Below, piece after piece: positions 7,372 through 15,753 of a DNA stretch of 39,889 bases. The DNA comes from Pseudomonadota bacterium (GTDB taxonomy: Bacteria; Pseudomonadota; Alphaproteobacteria; Rhizobiales; Beijerinckiaceae). The stretch covers positions 1 through 39,889 of the forward strand of contig JAEWKH010000149.1 of assembly GCA_023386155.1 (NCBI GenBank). Direction: 5' to 3'. A model generated the notes under the pieces. It searched no databases and was not told where the DNA came from. It was given only the letters and a program-made list of their open reading frames with translations. The first letter of the stretch is position 1; each line of letters begins with the position of its first letter. The position numbers and the translations under genes were made by a program.

Positions 7372-9308
7372 CCAAGCGCCTGCCGGAGGTGACGGACGAG
7401 AAGGGCCAGCGGATCCAGCTCGGACCGGTTCTGGGCCAAGGCGGCGAAGGAGCCGTCTTCGAGGTCGCCTCCGTTGCCGGCGCTGTCGCCAAGATCTACC
7501 ATCAGCCCCTCTCACCGGACCGGGCCGACAAGATCCGGATCATGGCGGCGCTACGCAATGACCAGATCGCCAGCCTCACCGCTTGGCCCGCCGGCCTCCT
7601 GCTCGCGAAGGGCAACAACGCGCCGATCGGCCTCCTCATGCCGAAGGTCGCAGGGCGCAAGGACATCCACAACCTCTACAGCCCGAAGAGCCGCCGCGCC
7701 GAGTTCCAGCGCGCCGACTGGCGCTTCTTGATCCGCGCCTCGGCCAACACGGCCCGCGCCTTTGGGGCCGTCCATGCGGCGGGCTGCGTCATCGGCGACG
7801 TGAACCACGGCGGCGTACTGGTCGGGCAGGACGCCACGGTGCGTCTGATCGACTGTGACAGCTTCCAGGTCATGTCCGGATCCCGCCGCTTCCTGTGCGA
7901 GGTCGGCGTCGAGACGTTCACGCCGCCGGAGCTGCAGGGCAAGCCGTTCAAAGGGGTGGTCCGGACGGAGAGCCACGACAATTTCGGACTCGCCGTCATG
8001 ACCTTCCTCATGCTCTTCATGGGACGGCACCCGTTTGCCGGACGCTATCTCGGCGCAGGCGACATGCCGATCCCGAAGGCGATCGAGGAGTTCCGGTTCC
8101 CGTACGGGGCGAAGCGCGCCTTGTTCCAGATGGAGCGCCCGCCAGGAACCCCGCCCCTCTCGATCGTCGGATCCGAGCTCGAGGCGCTGTTCGAGCGCGC
8201 CTTCGCGCGGGAGGCGGTGCAGCAAGGCCGCCCGCCGGCGCGCGAGTGGGCGGCCGCGCTGGACCGGCTGGAAAAGAACCTGAAGCAATGCGCGGCGAAC
8301 CCGTCGCACTGGCATCATTCCGGCTCGTCCTGTCCCTGGTGCCCCATGGAAGGCGCGACGGGCGTGCCGCTGTTCCCCATGGTCGTCCAGACCGCGGCCG
8401 GATCGCTCTTCGACATCAACGAGCTGTGGCGGCACGTCGAGGCGATGGCGCATCCCGGCCCCGTCCCGACGCTCGCAGCGCCGCAAGTGACGGCCAGCGC
8501 CCAGGCCCGGTCGGTCGGGCAAGCCAACAGCTTCCGCAACATCTCCGCAACGGCGGTCGGCGGCCTTCTGATCGCCGCCTCGATCTTCGGGGGAACGCGC
8601 GCGCCCTACCCGGTCATGCTCTTCGCGCTCGGCGTCATCGCGTTCTTCGGCATCCTGAAGGCGCTGGACAAGTCCACGGAGGTCCAGGGCTACAAGGCGA
8701 ACCTGGAAGCGGCGACGAAGCGGTGGAAGCAGGCCGAGGCCGAGTGGCTCGAAAAGGCGGGATCGCTAGCCTTTGACGTCAAGAAAGGCTGGCTCCTGGG
8801 GCTGCGCCAGTCCTGGAACAACATTCCGAACGTGCGTCTCCGCAAGCTCGAGGAACTCAGGAGGAACCAGCACCGTCTCCAGCTCGAGCGCTTCCTCGAC
8901 AGTTTCCAGATCGAAAAAGCGAAGATCGAGGGCGTCGGCAGCGGGCGCAAGCAAACCCTCGAATCCTACGGGATCGAGACGGCCGCCGACATCGAGCGGC
9001 ATAAGCTCCGGGGCATTCCGGGCTTCGGCCCCAAGCTCCAGTCTGCCCTGCTGAACTGGCGCGCCGGCTTGGAGCGACGCTTCATCTTCGATCCGTCGCG
9101 CGCCATCGATCCGCGCGACATCGCCAAGGTCGAGCAGGAGGTCCTGACGGAGAAGACCAACCTCGAGCGCCAGTTACGCGGCGGCGTCGCCGAGCTCAAG
9201 CAGGTGCACGCGCAGATCCAAGGCGTGCGGCAGCACATGAGAGGTCCGGTCGAGGCCGCCTATCGCGCCTATCTGCAGGCCGTGGCCGACAATGCTGCGG
9301 TCAGCTGA
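7368..9308 (+). CDS. Protein kinase-like protein with zinc motif, membrane helices and helix-hairpin-helix
   Basis: The 646-residue protein starts with a divergent kinase domain: glycine loop LGQGGEGAV (22-30), the lysine of AVAKIY (K42), catalytic loop IGDVNHGGVLV (D144) and LIDCDSFQ (161-167). The position that usually holds the metal-binding Asn, five residues after D144, is Gly149. Residues near 303-325 (Cys, His-His, CPWC) look like a zinc knuckle. Two short hydrophobic stretches (about 395-435) could be membrane helices. A coiled-coil and a helix-hairpin-helix (GIPGFGPKLQSALLNW) follow. This architecture is known from TerY-P-associated kinases. It overlaps the phosphatase gene by 4 nt. 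Whether it still phosphorylates is uncertain. Confidence 0.82.
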   Translation: MTKRLPEVTDEKGQRIQLGPVLGQGGEGAVFEVASVAGAVAKIYHQPLSPDRADKIRIMAALRNDQIASLTAWPAGLLLAKGNNAPIGLLMPKVAGRKDIHNLYSPKSRRAEFQRADWRFLIRASANTARAFGAVHAAGCVIGDVNHGGVLVGQDATVRLIDCDSFQVMSGSRRFLCEVGVETFTPPELQGKPFKGVVRTESHDNFGLAVMTFLMLFMGRHPFAGRYLGAGDMPIPKAIEEFRFPYGAKRALFQMERPPGTPPLSIVGSELEALFERAFAREAVQQGRPPAREWAAALDRLEKNLKQCAANPSHWHHSGSSCPWCPMEGATGVPLFPMVVQTAAGSLFDINELWRHVEAMAHPGPVPTLAAPQVTASAQARSVGQANSFRNISATAVGGLLIAASIFGGTRAPYPVMLFALGVIAFFGILKALDKSTEVQGYKANLEAATKRWKQAEAEWLEKAGSLAFDVKKGWLLGLRQSWNNIPNVRLRKLEELRRNQHRLQLERFLDSFQIEKAKIEGVGSGRKQTLESYGIETAADIERHKLRGIPGFGPKLQSALLNWRAGLERRFIFDPSRAIDPRDIAKVEQEVLTEKTNLERQLRGGVAELKQVHAQIQGVRQHMRGPVEAAYRAYLQAVADNAAVS

Positions 9309-9334
9309 TCCTGCGGCTGCGGCTCAGGCCAGCG

Positions 9335-9655
9335 TCACCGCTGCTCCCAACCGACCACGAGGCCGTTCTCGACCTTGACCCGGCTGCCGAAGCGGTTCCG
9401 TCCCGTTTGGTTGTATTTGTATGTCTCGGAAAGCTTCGTCTTGTAGACCTTGTGGTCTTTCGCGACTGGCGCGCCCCAGGAATCGATGAGCTGCTCGTCC
9501 GACATGCCCTGCCAAATCTGCCGGTTCATGATGGCCTCGACAATGCTCGCGTCGCCATACTTCACCATGAGGGCCTCGCGTCGCTTCTTCCGCAGGTAAC
9601 TTTTGATCAGGCCGATGGCCACGATAACAAGAAAAATGGCGACGATGATTTCCAT
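9335..9655 (-). CDS. Small membrane-anchored protein, SmpA/OmlA-like fold possible
   Basis: This 106-residue protein has an N-terminal membrane helix (MEIIVAIFLVIVAIGLI) followed by basic residues, so the rest probably stays in the cytoplasm. The soluble part, IWQGMSDEQLIDSWGAPVA ... YNQTGRNRFGSRVKVENGLVVGW, has the pattern of SmpA/OmlA-like small domains (a WGxP turn followed by a strand-rich tail). It is convergent with the kinase gene with about 26 nt between them. A role alongside the kinase cassette is only suggested by position. Confidence 0.6.
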   Translation of the reverse strand: MEIIVAIFLVIVAIGLIKSYLRKKRREALMVKYGDASIVEAIMNRQIWQGMSDEQLIDSWGAPVAKDHKVYKTKLSETYKYNQTGRNRFGSRVKVENGLVVGWEQR

Positions 9656-9825
9656 GGCGGCTTTCCCGACGATAGCGCCGGGAAACCTATAGCTTATGGT
9701 TGTCGGCCTGCAACCGCAGGTGCGTGATTGGCTGTGAATCGCGAGAAGCCACTTCGAGGCTGACGCACCCGGCCCCGCCAGGGGCGGTTCCTAACCCGTT
9801 CAAATAGCACGGCGTGGAGCCGGAG

Positions 9826-10029
9826 CTATCGGAACAGCCGTGCCAAGAGGCTCCAGAAGCTTACCGTCGTTCGGCTGTACACGCGATTGTAAGCCGCCTT
9901 CTTCGGATCGGTGAGCCACCCATACCCTCTCGGAGCTTTCACTCCGAGGCTATGGCGCACGACTCGCTTCATCGACGCGCGAGCCGATAGACTGCGTTTC
10001 AGGCTTGGCGTTCGGATACCAAACTTCAT
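9826..10029 (-). CDS. Short basic hypothetical protein
   Basis: The predicted 67-residue protein is strongly basic. It has MKFGIRTPSLKRSLSAR at the start and YGWLTDPKKAAYNRVYSRT in the second half, a pattern I associate with short proteins of unknown function in mobile elements and phages. Its start lies 8 nt from the stop of the secreted cysteine protein, so the two may be one transcript. No function can be assigned. Confidence 0.5.
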   Translation of the reverse strand: MKFGIRTPSLKRSLSARASMKRVVRHSLGVKAPRGYGWLTDPKKAAYNRVYSRTTVSFWSLLARLFR

Positions 10030-10037
10030 CGGATGTC

Positions 10038-10220
10038 CTAACGCGAGCAGATCTTCTTCGACGCGCTGATCGACCCGTCTTTGCAGACGAACTTGCCGCT
10101 ACGGCATGCAACGACGCCGCCTTTCTTGCCCGAGCAAGGGGTGTTGCGTGCTTCCGCGTACGACGCGAAAGACATTGCGCCGCAGGTGATGATGGCCAGT
10201 GCCAGACCCAGCTTCTTCAT
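10038..10220 (-). CDS. Small secreted cysteine-containing protein
   Basis: This 60-residue protein has a clear Sec signal peptide (MKKLGLALAIITCGAMSFASYAEA) leaving a mature peptide of about 36 residues with four cysteines (C29, C39, C46, C58), probably two disulfides. The segment GGVVACRSGKFVCKDGSISASKKIC resembles YdcA-like short exported proteins of Proteobacteria. AGGGGC precedes the ATG. Function unknown. Confidence 0.62.
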   Translation of the reverse strand: MKKLGLALAIITCGAMSFASYAEARNTPCSGKKGGVVACRSGKFVCKDGSISASKKICSR

Positions 10221-10343
10221 GATGTGCCCCTCATATTGCAGATACAGCTTCGCCGCTGATTATTTTGCAACTTATAGGAGGCCTCTCATTCATCAAAGTG
10301 CTACTTAGGAAGTATCAGCGAGTCCGCTTGGACCTTCTGGATG

Positions 10344-11048
10344 TCAGCCCCTAGGAGATCGCCAACCTGCCGCCTTAGCCTCCTCTTCCGAGCAGAACCA
10401 CCGTTTGCCCCGCGCCTCGTCGATCCGAGTGTTCTCATAGTGGCGGCTGCCGGGCAGATGATAGATCCGGCCCGAGCCTGAGACATTGCCCTTGATGGCG
10501 CAGGTCCGCGAGCCTGGACGCGGTGCTCCGCCCGTTTCCGAGGCCAACCGCTCTCCTCTGCGCCATGCCCACGGCTTCACAAAAGTTCCGGCCCACAAAC
10601 CCCGCTTGGCGTTCCTCGCCTCCGCTTCCCCATCGGCATAGCGGCCATCGGAGTATTGGCCGTACTCGACCGCCCATCCTTGGCGGACCAGTTCGCCGTT
10701 GATCTCTCGCCCACCAGCCTCACAGACCGCGACGGACCGGCCATAGCGATCGCGGTCCTCCTCCCGGCAGGAAACCCGGCCATTGCGTCCGATCAGGCTC
10801 GCGAGCGCATCCGCCGCCCGCGATCCGCACAGATATCGCCTACCCTGTGCATCGTCACAGGTCTGCCGTCCCTCTGGAGCATCGACGCCGTACAGCCGGA
10901 TCCGTGTTCTCTCGCCCCTGATCGCCAAGGTGTCGCCGTCGACTACCTCAGCCACCCCGACGAGGCTCTGCGCGTTCACGGGCGCGGCAAGCAGCCCCGC
11001 GGCAAGCGCAAGCGGCAGCGCCCTCAACGTCCCTCGAACCACCCTCAT
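10344..11048 (-). CDS. Secreted thermonuclease-family (SNase) nuclease
   Basis: The gene encodes a 234-residue exported nuclease of the staphylococcal nuclease family. The ATG at 11048 is chosen because it has AAAGGGAC upstream and begins a typical signal peptide (MRVVRGTLRALPLALAAGLLAAPVNAQ); an in-frame ATG further out at 11237 gives an implausible N-terminus. Active-site elements are present: VVDGDTLAI, the arginine in RIRLYGVDAPE with its Asp and Glu, and RDRYGRSVA. The C-terminal 70 residues (TCAIKGNVS...IYHLPGSRHYENTRI...WFCSEEEAKAAGWR) form the extra domain often seen in these periplasmic SNases. It would degrade extracytoplasmic DNA or RNA. Confidence 0.85.
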   Translation of the reverse strand: MRVVRGTLRALPLALAAGLLAAPVNAQSLVGVAEVVDGDTLAIRGERTRIRLYGVDAPEGRQTCDDAQGRRYLCGSRAADALASLIGRNGRVSCREEDRDRYGRSVAVCEAGGREINGELVRQGWAVEYGQYSDGRYADGEAEARNAKRGLWAGTFVKPWAWRRGERLASETGGAPRPGSRTCAIKGNVSGSGRIYHLPGSRHYENTRIDEARGKRWFCSEEEAKAAGWRSPRG

Positions 11049-11293
11049 AAAAAGGTCCCTTTCAGCAAAATGCATTGACCGTTGGATGCTGGGGCGGCGC
11101 ACCATCTTCAGACGTGGCCGGTTCCCCCAGAAGCGGATCTTCGCCGATGCTTTCGTCATAGCCATGCTGACATGGGAGGGATAGTCCTCCTCATGTCCGA
11201 GTTCTGGACCGAATGGCGATCCCGTAAATCCCATCAAGAGGCAATCTCATCGTCAATGGAATGCTCGGGAAGTCAGACACGTGCGAGCAGGTG

Positions 11294-11890
11294 TCACCGA
11301 ACCTTGACGTTCTTCGTGCAGGATCGCACAAACTTTCCCTTGGCCGTTACCCGAAACGATACCGTTCTCTCGGATGGATCATAGGTGGCATACGTGCGCT
11401 CGTCCGGCTCGGCAAGGTCGCCGCGACTGCCGAGCGGGAACCATTGATAGCAGGCGCGGGTGTCCTGCGCCTTTTTCTCACCCGTCGGCAGGATCGTCAC
11501 GATCTTTGCTGGGCAATCCTCCGCCCACGAAACGGCGCTGGCAGAGGAGTTTGCCGAGGCCGCGCAGCCGTCCTCGGAGGTGTTATCCAGGACGATGCTG
11601 GCGATGACGACGTTGTCGCCGTCCTTGAACTCTTTCCACAGAATGGTCCACGGGCCATTCTCGTCTGGAGCGAGCTTCCGCATGAAGCTGAGCTCCGCAG
11701 AGTTGCGTACATAGGCAGCATTCATCGCTGCGATCCTGTCCTTCCAGAATTCGACGACCGGAAAGCGATCCGCACCCGGTTTGTTGACCGCGAGCGCATG
11801 CATCTCGTCATTGGGCGACTGAGCTTGGGCGACAAGAGCCGCGCAGACGGAAACCGCGAGAGCAGATATGATTATGACGATCTTCTTCAA
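11294..11890 (-). CDS. Hypothetical exported protein
   Basis: This 198-residue protein begins with a signal peptide (MKKIVIIISALAVSVCAALVAQAQ). The mature part has four cysteines (DGCAAS, EDCPAK, RACYQW, RSCTKN), probably paired in the periplasm, and many short beta-like stretches. No catalytic motif is evident. It lies 35 nt downstream of the 402-residue exported protein gene in the same direction, so co-expression is likely. Family not recognised. Confidence 0.62.
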   Translation of the reverse strand: MKKIVIIISALAVSVCAALVAQAQSPNDEMHALAVNKPGADRFPVVEFWKDRIAAMNAAYVRNSAELSFMRKLAPDENGPWTILWKEFKDGDNVVIASIVLDNTSEDGCAASANSSASAVSWAEDCPAKIVTILPTGEKKAQDTRACYQWFPLGSRGDLAEPDERTYATYDPSERTVSFRVTAKGKFVRSCTKNVKVR

Positions 11891-11925
11891 AGATGATCTC
11901 CAGAGCTGATTTGGACGGGACAGGG

Positions 11926-13134
11926 CTACCGCTTCCCCACAAATTTCTTGATGTCAGACCTGCACTTGTCGATCTTCGCGGCTCGCGCGAATGCATCGAA
12001 AATGCTGCCTCCCGCGCCTTCTGCGCCAAGGCCTGCCAAGATGCCCCCCAGCGCCGCATCCTTCATTGCGAGCAGCTCTTCGTTGGTGGAGTTGACGCCG
12101 AGGCATCTCACAAATGCCTCAGGGCCATCGAACGGGGCGGCGGACCGGTCGAGCGCCTCGATCAGTTCTACCGTGCGTCCGTTGGCGTCCTCGACCGAGG
12201 TGAGCTTCGCCTGCGCGATAGTCTCCTCCTCGCCTATGGGCCCGAACTCGAGCCAGCGGGTTTTCCAGATCCAGCCTTTCTGGCGCAAGCGCACCTGGAC
12301 GCCCTCCATCCCGGCGCTGCATACGAGTTTGCCGAAATGAAAGGCCCCCAGTCCCTGCCTGCCACGCAACGCAAGGAGCTCACCGCTGAGGGCTTCATCA
12401 GGATCGGCAGCCTTCAACGCTGCCCTGCACCGCTGACCCGGTATCTCGCGCTTCTTCGCCTCGCAGGTCCGTTTTAGCTCGGCCCACGCCGGTGAGGGGA
12501 GATCATCGAGGGGGCGCTTCACACAATTGCCGAAGCAAACCTGCAAGGTGAAAGGAGCGCAATTGTCGTTTGCGGCACCGAGAGCCTCGTTGGACAGGCC
12601 TGCATCGTCGTATTCCTGCACGATCCGAGCCCGTACTCTCTCAACGACGGACGTAAGGTAGGGAGCAACCGCGCGATCATGCATCTCCTTGAACCGCTGA
12701 CGGACGGACGGGGCTAAAAACAGGCTTTTGTGATCCGGGCCAGCGATCTGGGTCAGTTCCTCTTCCCTCAGGACGAAAGGCCAGAGATCCGTGATGTCTG
12801 CCCGCGGCGCATTTGCCACCCTAACGGCTTCCCTCTTGGCGGCGTCCTGGTACCCAAGAGCGTAGCTGGCTAAGACCTGCGAGATGTACTTCTCGGCGTC
12901 CGCCCTGCACTGCTCCACCGTCTCGTAGCCTTTCTGAGAGAAGCTGCGACACAGAGTGCTCTCGGAACGGATGGGCCGTTCATCCAGCGTGACCTGGAGA
13001 CGCTGCAGGATACCGGACATCTCTGCTGCACTTGAGTGAAGGGCCCCTGCGGCACCAGGATCTTCTGCGAACGCCGGAGCTGTTGCTCCGGCGACGAGAA
13101 TGCCGGCGAGCGCGAGGATTGGGAACCCCTTCAT
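11926..13134 (-). CDS. Hypothetical exported protein, 402 residues
   Basis: A signal peptide (MKGFPILALAGILVAGATAPAFA) leads a 380-residue periplasmic protein rich in helices and cysteine (CRSF, QCRADA, CFGNC, CEAKK, CRAALK, CSAGME, CLGV, CRSD). There are no membrane segments after the signal and no enzyme motif that I can recognise. Its ATG shares one base with the stop of the upstream gene (TAATG), indicating translational coupling. Its content matches the neighbouring exported proteins and suggests one envelope-related module. Confidence 0.65.
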   Translation of the reverse strand: MKGFPILALAGILVAGATAPAFAEDPGAAGALHSSAAEMSGILQRLQVTLDERPIRSESTLCRSFSQKGYETVEQCRADAEKYISQVLASYALGYQDAAKREAVRVANAPRADITDLWPFVLREEELTQIAGPDHKSLFLAPSVRQRFKEMHDRAVAPYLTSVVERVRARIVQEYDDAGLSNEALGAANDNCAPFTLQVCFGNCVKRPLDDLPSPAWAELKRTCEAKKREIPGQRCRAALKAADPDEALSGELLALRGRQGLGAFHFGKLVCSAGMEGVQVRLRQKGWIWKTRWLEFGPIGEEETIAQAKLTSVEDANGRTVELIEALDRSAAPFDGPEAFVRCLGVNSTNEELLAMKDAALGGILAGLGAEGAGGSIFDAFARAAKIDKCRSDIKKFVGKR

Positions 13135-13502
13135 TACGGAACGACCGTGACAATCATCTCGACCGTACGCTTTGCACTGTTGCCGTAGCGGTCCATCTGC
13201 GTTCTCGTGTATGTAAAGCTATCGGTGCCGGTGAAACCTTTCTTCGAGCGGTAATAGACGCGGAACCCTTTAAGCACGACCTCTCCGTTTTTCGGCTTCT
13301 TAAGGACCGCGGGGTCGGAGATGCCAGCCGCGCCGGTGCCCATGCCGATCGAGCACCAGGCATTCGACGTCGTCGTCATTTGTCCCTGGACCGTCTGGTT
13401 GTCGGCCGTGGGGATCGTCGGCACCCGGCATTCTGCGAGCGCCGGCGTCGCGACGCTGAGTGCGAGGCCGACGAGGCTGGCGAGCGTGATCGATGTTTTC
13501 AT
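13134..13502 (-). CDS. Small exported protein with cadherin/Ig-like strand pattern
   Basis: This is a 122-residue secreted protein. The ATG at 13502 follows AAAGGACAACGCTT and starts a signal peptide (MKTSITLASLVGLALSVATPALA). The mature domain ends in KKGFTGTDSFTYTRTQMDRYGN...TVEMIVTVVP, a GxDxFTY-type pattern typical of bacterial cadherin/Ig-like repeats, here in a single copy. It is the first gene of the leftward secreted block and couples to the next through TAATG. The binding partner is unknown. Confidence 0.65.
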   Translation of the reverse strand: MKTSITLASLVGLALSVATPALAECRVPTIPTADNQTVQGQMTTTSNAWCSIGMGTGAAGISDPAVLKKPKNGEVVLKGFRVYYRSKKGFTGTDSFTYTRTQMDRYGNSAKRTVEMIVTVVP

Positions 13503-13731
13503 AAGCGTTGTCCTTTCTTGCGTTGGTGGCCCGTCGATGCTTCCGCGGCCGCGTTGGGCGCGGCAGCCGCTTTGTGCTTGCGTCGTCAAAAAGGAGACGC
13601 AGCAGCTTTCATCGGTATTCGTTGACGCGAATACCGTATTCGCGCCCTCTTATACCGATGAGCATTCTAATTTATTGTAAGATTTTGCAACGTATTAGCG
13701 CGTGCTCAGGTGAATCACGCCAAGTAATTAC

Positions 13732-13760
13732 TTGACATATATCTGCATTCAGCGAGCATA
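13732..13760 (+). promoter_or_regulatory. Candidate sigma-70 promoter upstream of the resolvase gene
   Basis: A consensus TTGACA (13732-13737) is followed after 17 nt by AGCATA (13755-13760), a weak -10. The region is AT-rich compared with its surroundings. The palindrome at 13756-13770 overlaps the -10, so the resolvase or another protein could repress here. The leader would be about 200 nt. Confidence 0.35.
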
Positions 13761-13821
13761 GTCTCTATGCGCCGCCGGTTTATCTGAGATGACCATAAAA
13801 CGAACATTTTGAGTAATGTTC
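13756..13821. promoter_or_regulatory. Pair of palindromes, candidate resolvase site
   Basis: Two perfect inverted repeats lie in the 469-nt gene-free stretch before the resolvase gene: GCATAG-TCT-CTATGC (13756-13770) and GAACATT-TTGAGT-AATGTTC (13802-13821). Serine resolvases commonly act at paired sites directly upstream of their own gene. Otherwise 13503-13971 is AT-rich and holds no convincing ORF. Confidence 0.35.
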
Positions 13822-13971
13822 TAACGAAACGAGTCGAACGTGCACTACAGGTTGAATTGAAAGGACTTTTCGGAGCGGCAAGCAAGCATTCAAGCGGGGG
13901 CGTAAAACATTCAATTTGAGTCAACGGCAACGATTGAAGAACGAAATCGGAAAAAAGCGGGACGAAATCAG

Positions 13972-14523
13972 ATGTTAGTAGGCTATGCGCGGGTGTCGAC
14001 CGACGACCAAAAGGCGGATTTGCAGATTGATGCGCTCAAAGCTGCAGGTTGTGAGACGATCTTTACCGATCAGGGTGTTTCTGGCTCGCGTCGTCGGCGA
14101 CCCGGGCTGACCCAAGCGCTCACCGGGTTAAACCGCGGCGATACGCTCGTAGTCTGGAAACTCGACCGTCTCGGGCGGTCCCTCTCCCATCTCATCGAGA
14201 TGATCACGAACCTCGGCGACCAAGGCGTTGAGTTCCGATCTGTTCAGGAAGCGATCGACACCAAGAGCGCGGGCGGGATCCTGTTTTTCCACTTGCTTGG
14301 CGCGTTCGCGCAGTTCGAACGTTCGCTCATCCGAGAGCGAACGTTGGCAGGGCAACAGGCTGCACGCATGCGCGGCCGGCACCCCGGACGTCCAAAGATA
14401 CTGACCGTTGAAAAGCTCATAGCTGCGGGAAAGGCGCTGGCCGAAGGCGCGGAGCTTGAAGCGGTGGCTGAGGAATGCGGGGTCAAGCCACGCACGCTTC
14501 GTCGAGCTCTCGCCCGCAGTTGA
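13972..14523 (+). CDS. Serine recombinase (resolvase/invertase family)
   Basis: This 183-residue protein has the catalytic serine in GYARVSTDDQ (Ser9), the family motifs TDQGVSGSRRRRPGL and LVVWKLDRLGRSL, the long E-helix region (FFHLLGAFAQFERSLIRERT), and a C-terminal helix-turn-helix DNA-binding segment (AEECGVKPRTLRRAL). The length is normal for Tn3/Tn402-type resolvases and DNA invertases. Its likely job is cointegrate resolution for the element whose end lies at about 16614. It converges with the TnsA-like gene, 53 nt apart. Confidence 0.9.
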   Translation: MLVGYARVSTDDQKADLQIDALKAAGCETIFTDQGVSGSRRRRPGLTQALTGLNRGDTLVVWKLDRLGRSLSHLIEMITNLGDQGVEFRSVQEAIDTKSAGGILFFHLLGAFAQFERSLIRERTLAGQQAARMRGRHPGRPKILTVEKLIAAGKALAEGAELEAVAEECGVKPRTLRRALARS

Positions 14524-14576
14524 AAGAGCGCGGGCTATCTCCCAGGCCAAGCGCACCTGCAGCCGCGAAATGATTG

Positions 14577-15269
14577 CTACGGCGGATGGCTTGTAACGAG
14601 CTTGCTTTGGGGCGTGAGCGGCGCGTCAGGATCTGCTAGACGGATCGTCCCCTCTAAAATCATTTTGTACAAGGCATACTGCGCGTCTCGCGCCACGCCG
14701 AGGATATCAGGAATGTTGCCCAGGGCGACGCCGTCCGGCAGTGCGGTCAGAAGTGCAACGACGGCGTTGGCGAAAGCCGGGGCCGGTTCTGTTCCGAGCC
14801 CGCGCAACAGCTCGCGCACATTGCTCAGCCGCGGCTCGAAGCGGATGTCATGCTCAGTCATGACGTCGTAGAAGATGCCGTGTGACGCAAGCTCCCGCGC
14901 CAACGCTTTCCTCCGGCTCGCGAATCTTGCCACATCGCGGGTGTACATCGTCTCGATGAACGTACCCGCACCTGCCCTGATCGTTGCAAATGTCGGGACA
15001 TGCGGGCGCGTCGCGCCTCGCTCGTCAACGAAAAACAGAGTGCAGGGCCGGTGCCGCAAGAACGTGATCCGGGGTTCCGTTTCGCAGAACCGTATGAAGT
15101 CGAGTTCAAGGTACGAGTCGTAGCTGACATCGCCGAACTTACGGCTCGAGAACCAGCCGCCTTTCGGATCCGGGCGCGCTGGGGGGCTGCTCATCAGCGA
15201 GAAAAATGCGTCTGACGGCACTGCGCGCGGCCGGACCGGCCTGGTACCAGCCGCTTCATCTGAACGCAT
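14577..15269 (-). CDS. TnsA-like endonuclease-fold protein with altered active site
   Basis: The start at 15269 is fixed by GGAGGTGTTT immediately upstream, giving 230 residues. The central part (45-125) follows the Tn7 TnsA N-terminal pattern: SYLELDFIRFCETEP (E55), a strand pair with RHRPCTLFF, then HVPTFATI, GTFIETM, and GIFYDVMTEHDIR. In active TnsA relatives the VPTF position reads PDF and IETM reads (E/Q)VK; here the Asp is Thr93 and the Lys is Met108. DNA cleavage is therefore doubtful. A C-terminal helical part resembles the TnsA C-terminal domain. It points away from the element's right end, as tnsA does in Tn7, but no tnsB or tnsC follows. Confidence 0.62.
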   Translation of the reverse strand: MRSDEAAGTRPVRPRAVPSDAFFSLMSSPPARPDPKGGWFSSRKFGDVSYDSYLELDFIRFCETEPRITFLRHRPCTLFFVDERGATRPHVPTFATIRAGAGTFIETMYTRDVARFASRRKALARELASHGIFYDVMTEHDIRFEPRLSNVRELLRGLGTEPAPAFANAVVALLTALPDGVALGNIPDILGVARDAQYALYKMILEGTIRLADPDAPLTPQSKLVTSHPP

Positions 15270-15310
15270 CAAACACCTCCCTCTGTCTCTTGGTCTGCGA
15301 TCGCGGCCCA

Positions 15311-15577
15311 CTATTCAGCAGCGAGCTGGGCAGCGCTCTCGCGGTGCATGGCCCGATCCGCCTTCATCTGCTTCAGATCTTTGAAAGACTCATGTGCGGC
15401 GCGGACGCACGCGATCAGCTTACGGAGCGAATAGTCCAGTCCAGCGTCGTCACCAATTCCGCAATATGTCTGGGCAAGCCCGATCTGTACCGAGGCCAGT
15501 TCGAGCGTCTCGTCGATGAACTCGCGATATTTCTCTGGTGTCCCGTAATGTGCCGGCGCGAGTGGGTTTTGCGGCAT
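15311..15577 (-). CDS. Small hypothetical helical protein
   Basis: The ATG at 15577 (GTGGAGACTGCCC upstream) gives 88 residues: MPQNPLAPAHYGTPEKYREFIDETLELASVQIGLAQTYCG and so on, mostly amphipathic helix, without signal or membrane segment. It ends 42 nt before the TnsA-like start, in the same direction, so the two are probably co-transcribed. Not recognised; it may be an accessory protein of the element. Confidence 0.55.
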   Translation of the reverse strand: MPQNPLAPAHYGTPEKYREFIDETLELASVQIGLAQTYCGIGDDAGLDYSLRKLIACVRAAHESFKDLKQMKADRAMHRESAAQLAAE

Positions 15578-15753
15578 GGGCAGTCTCCACGACGACTTGT
15601 GCATGAACCCGGCCACAAGCGCTCGCGCGTTCGTCTTAGCGCATGCAAGAACGCCCATTTGCCGGTGGGGTCAGGTCTTTCAAGGGATTTTCGATCCCGT
15701 GACCTCTCCTTTAACCTTTCCATAGGGCAGAGAGATTCCCGCTCTGAGGCCAA

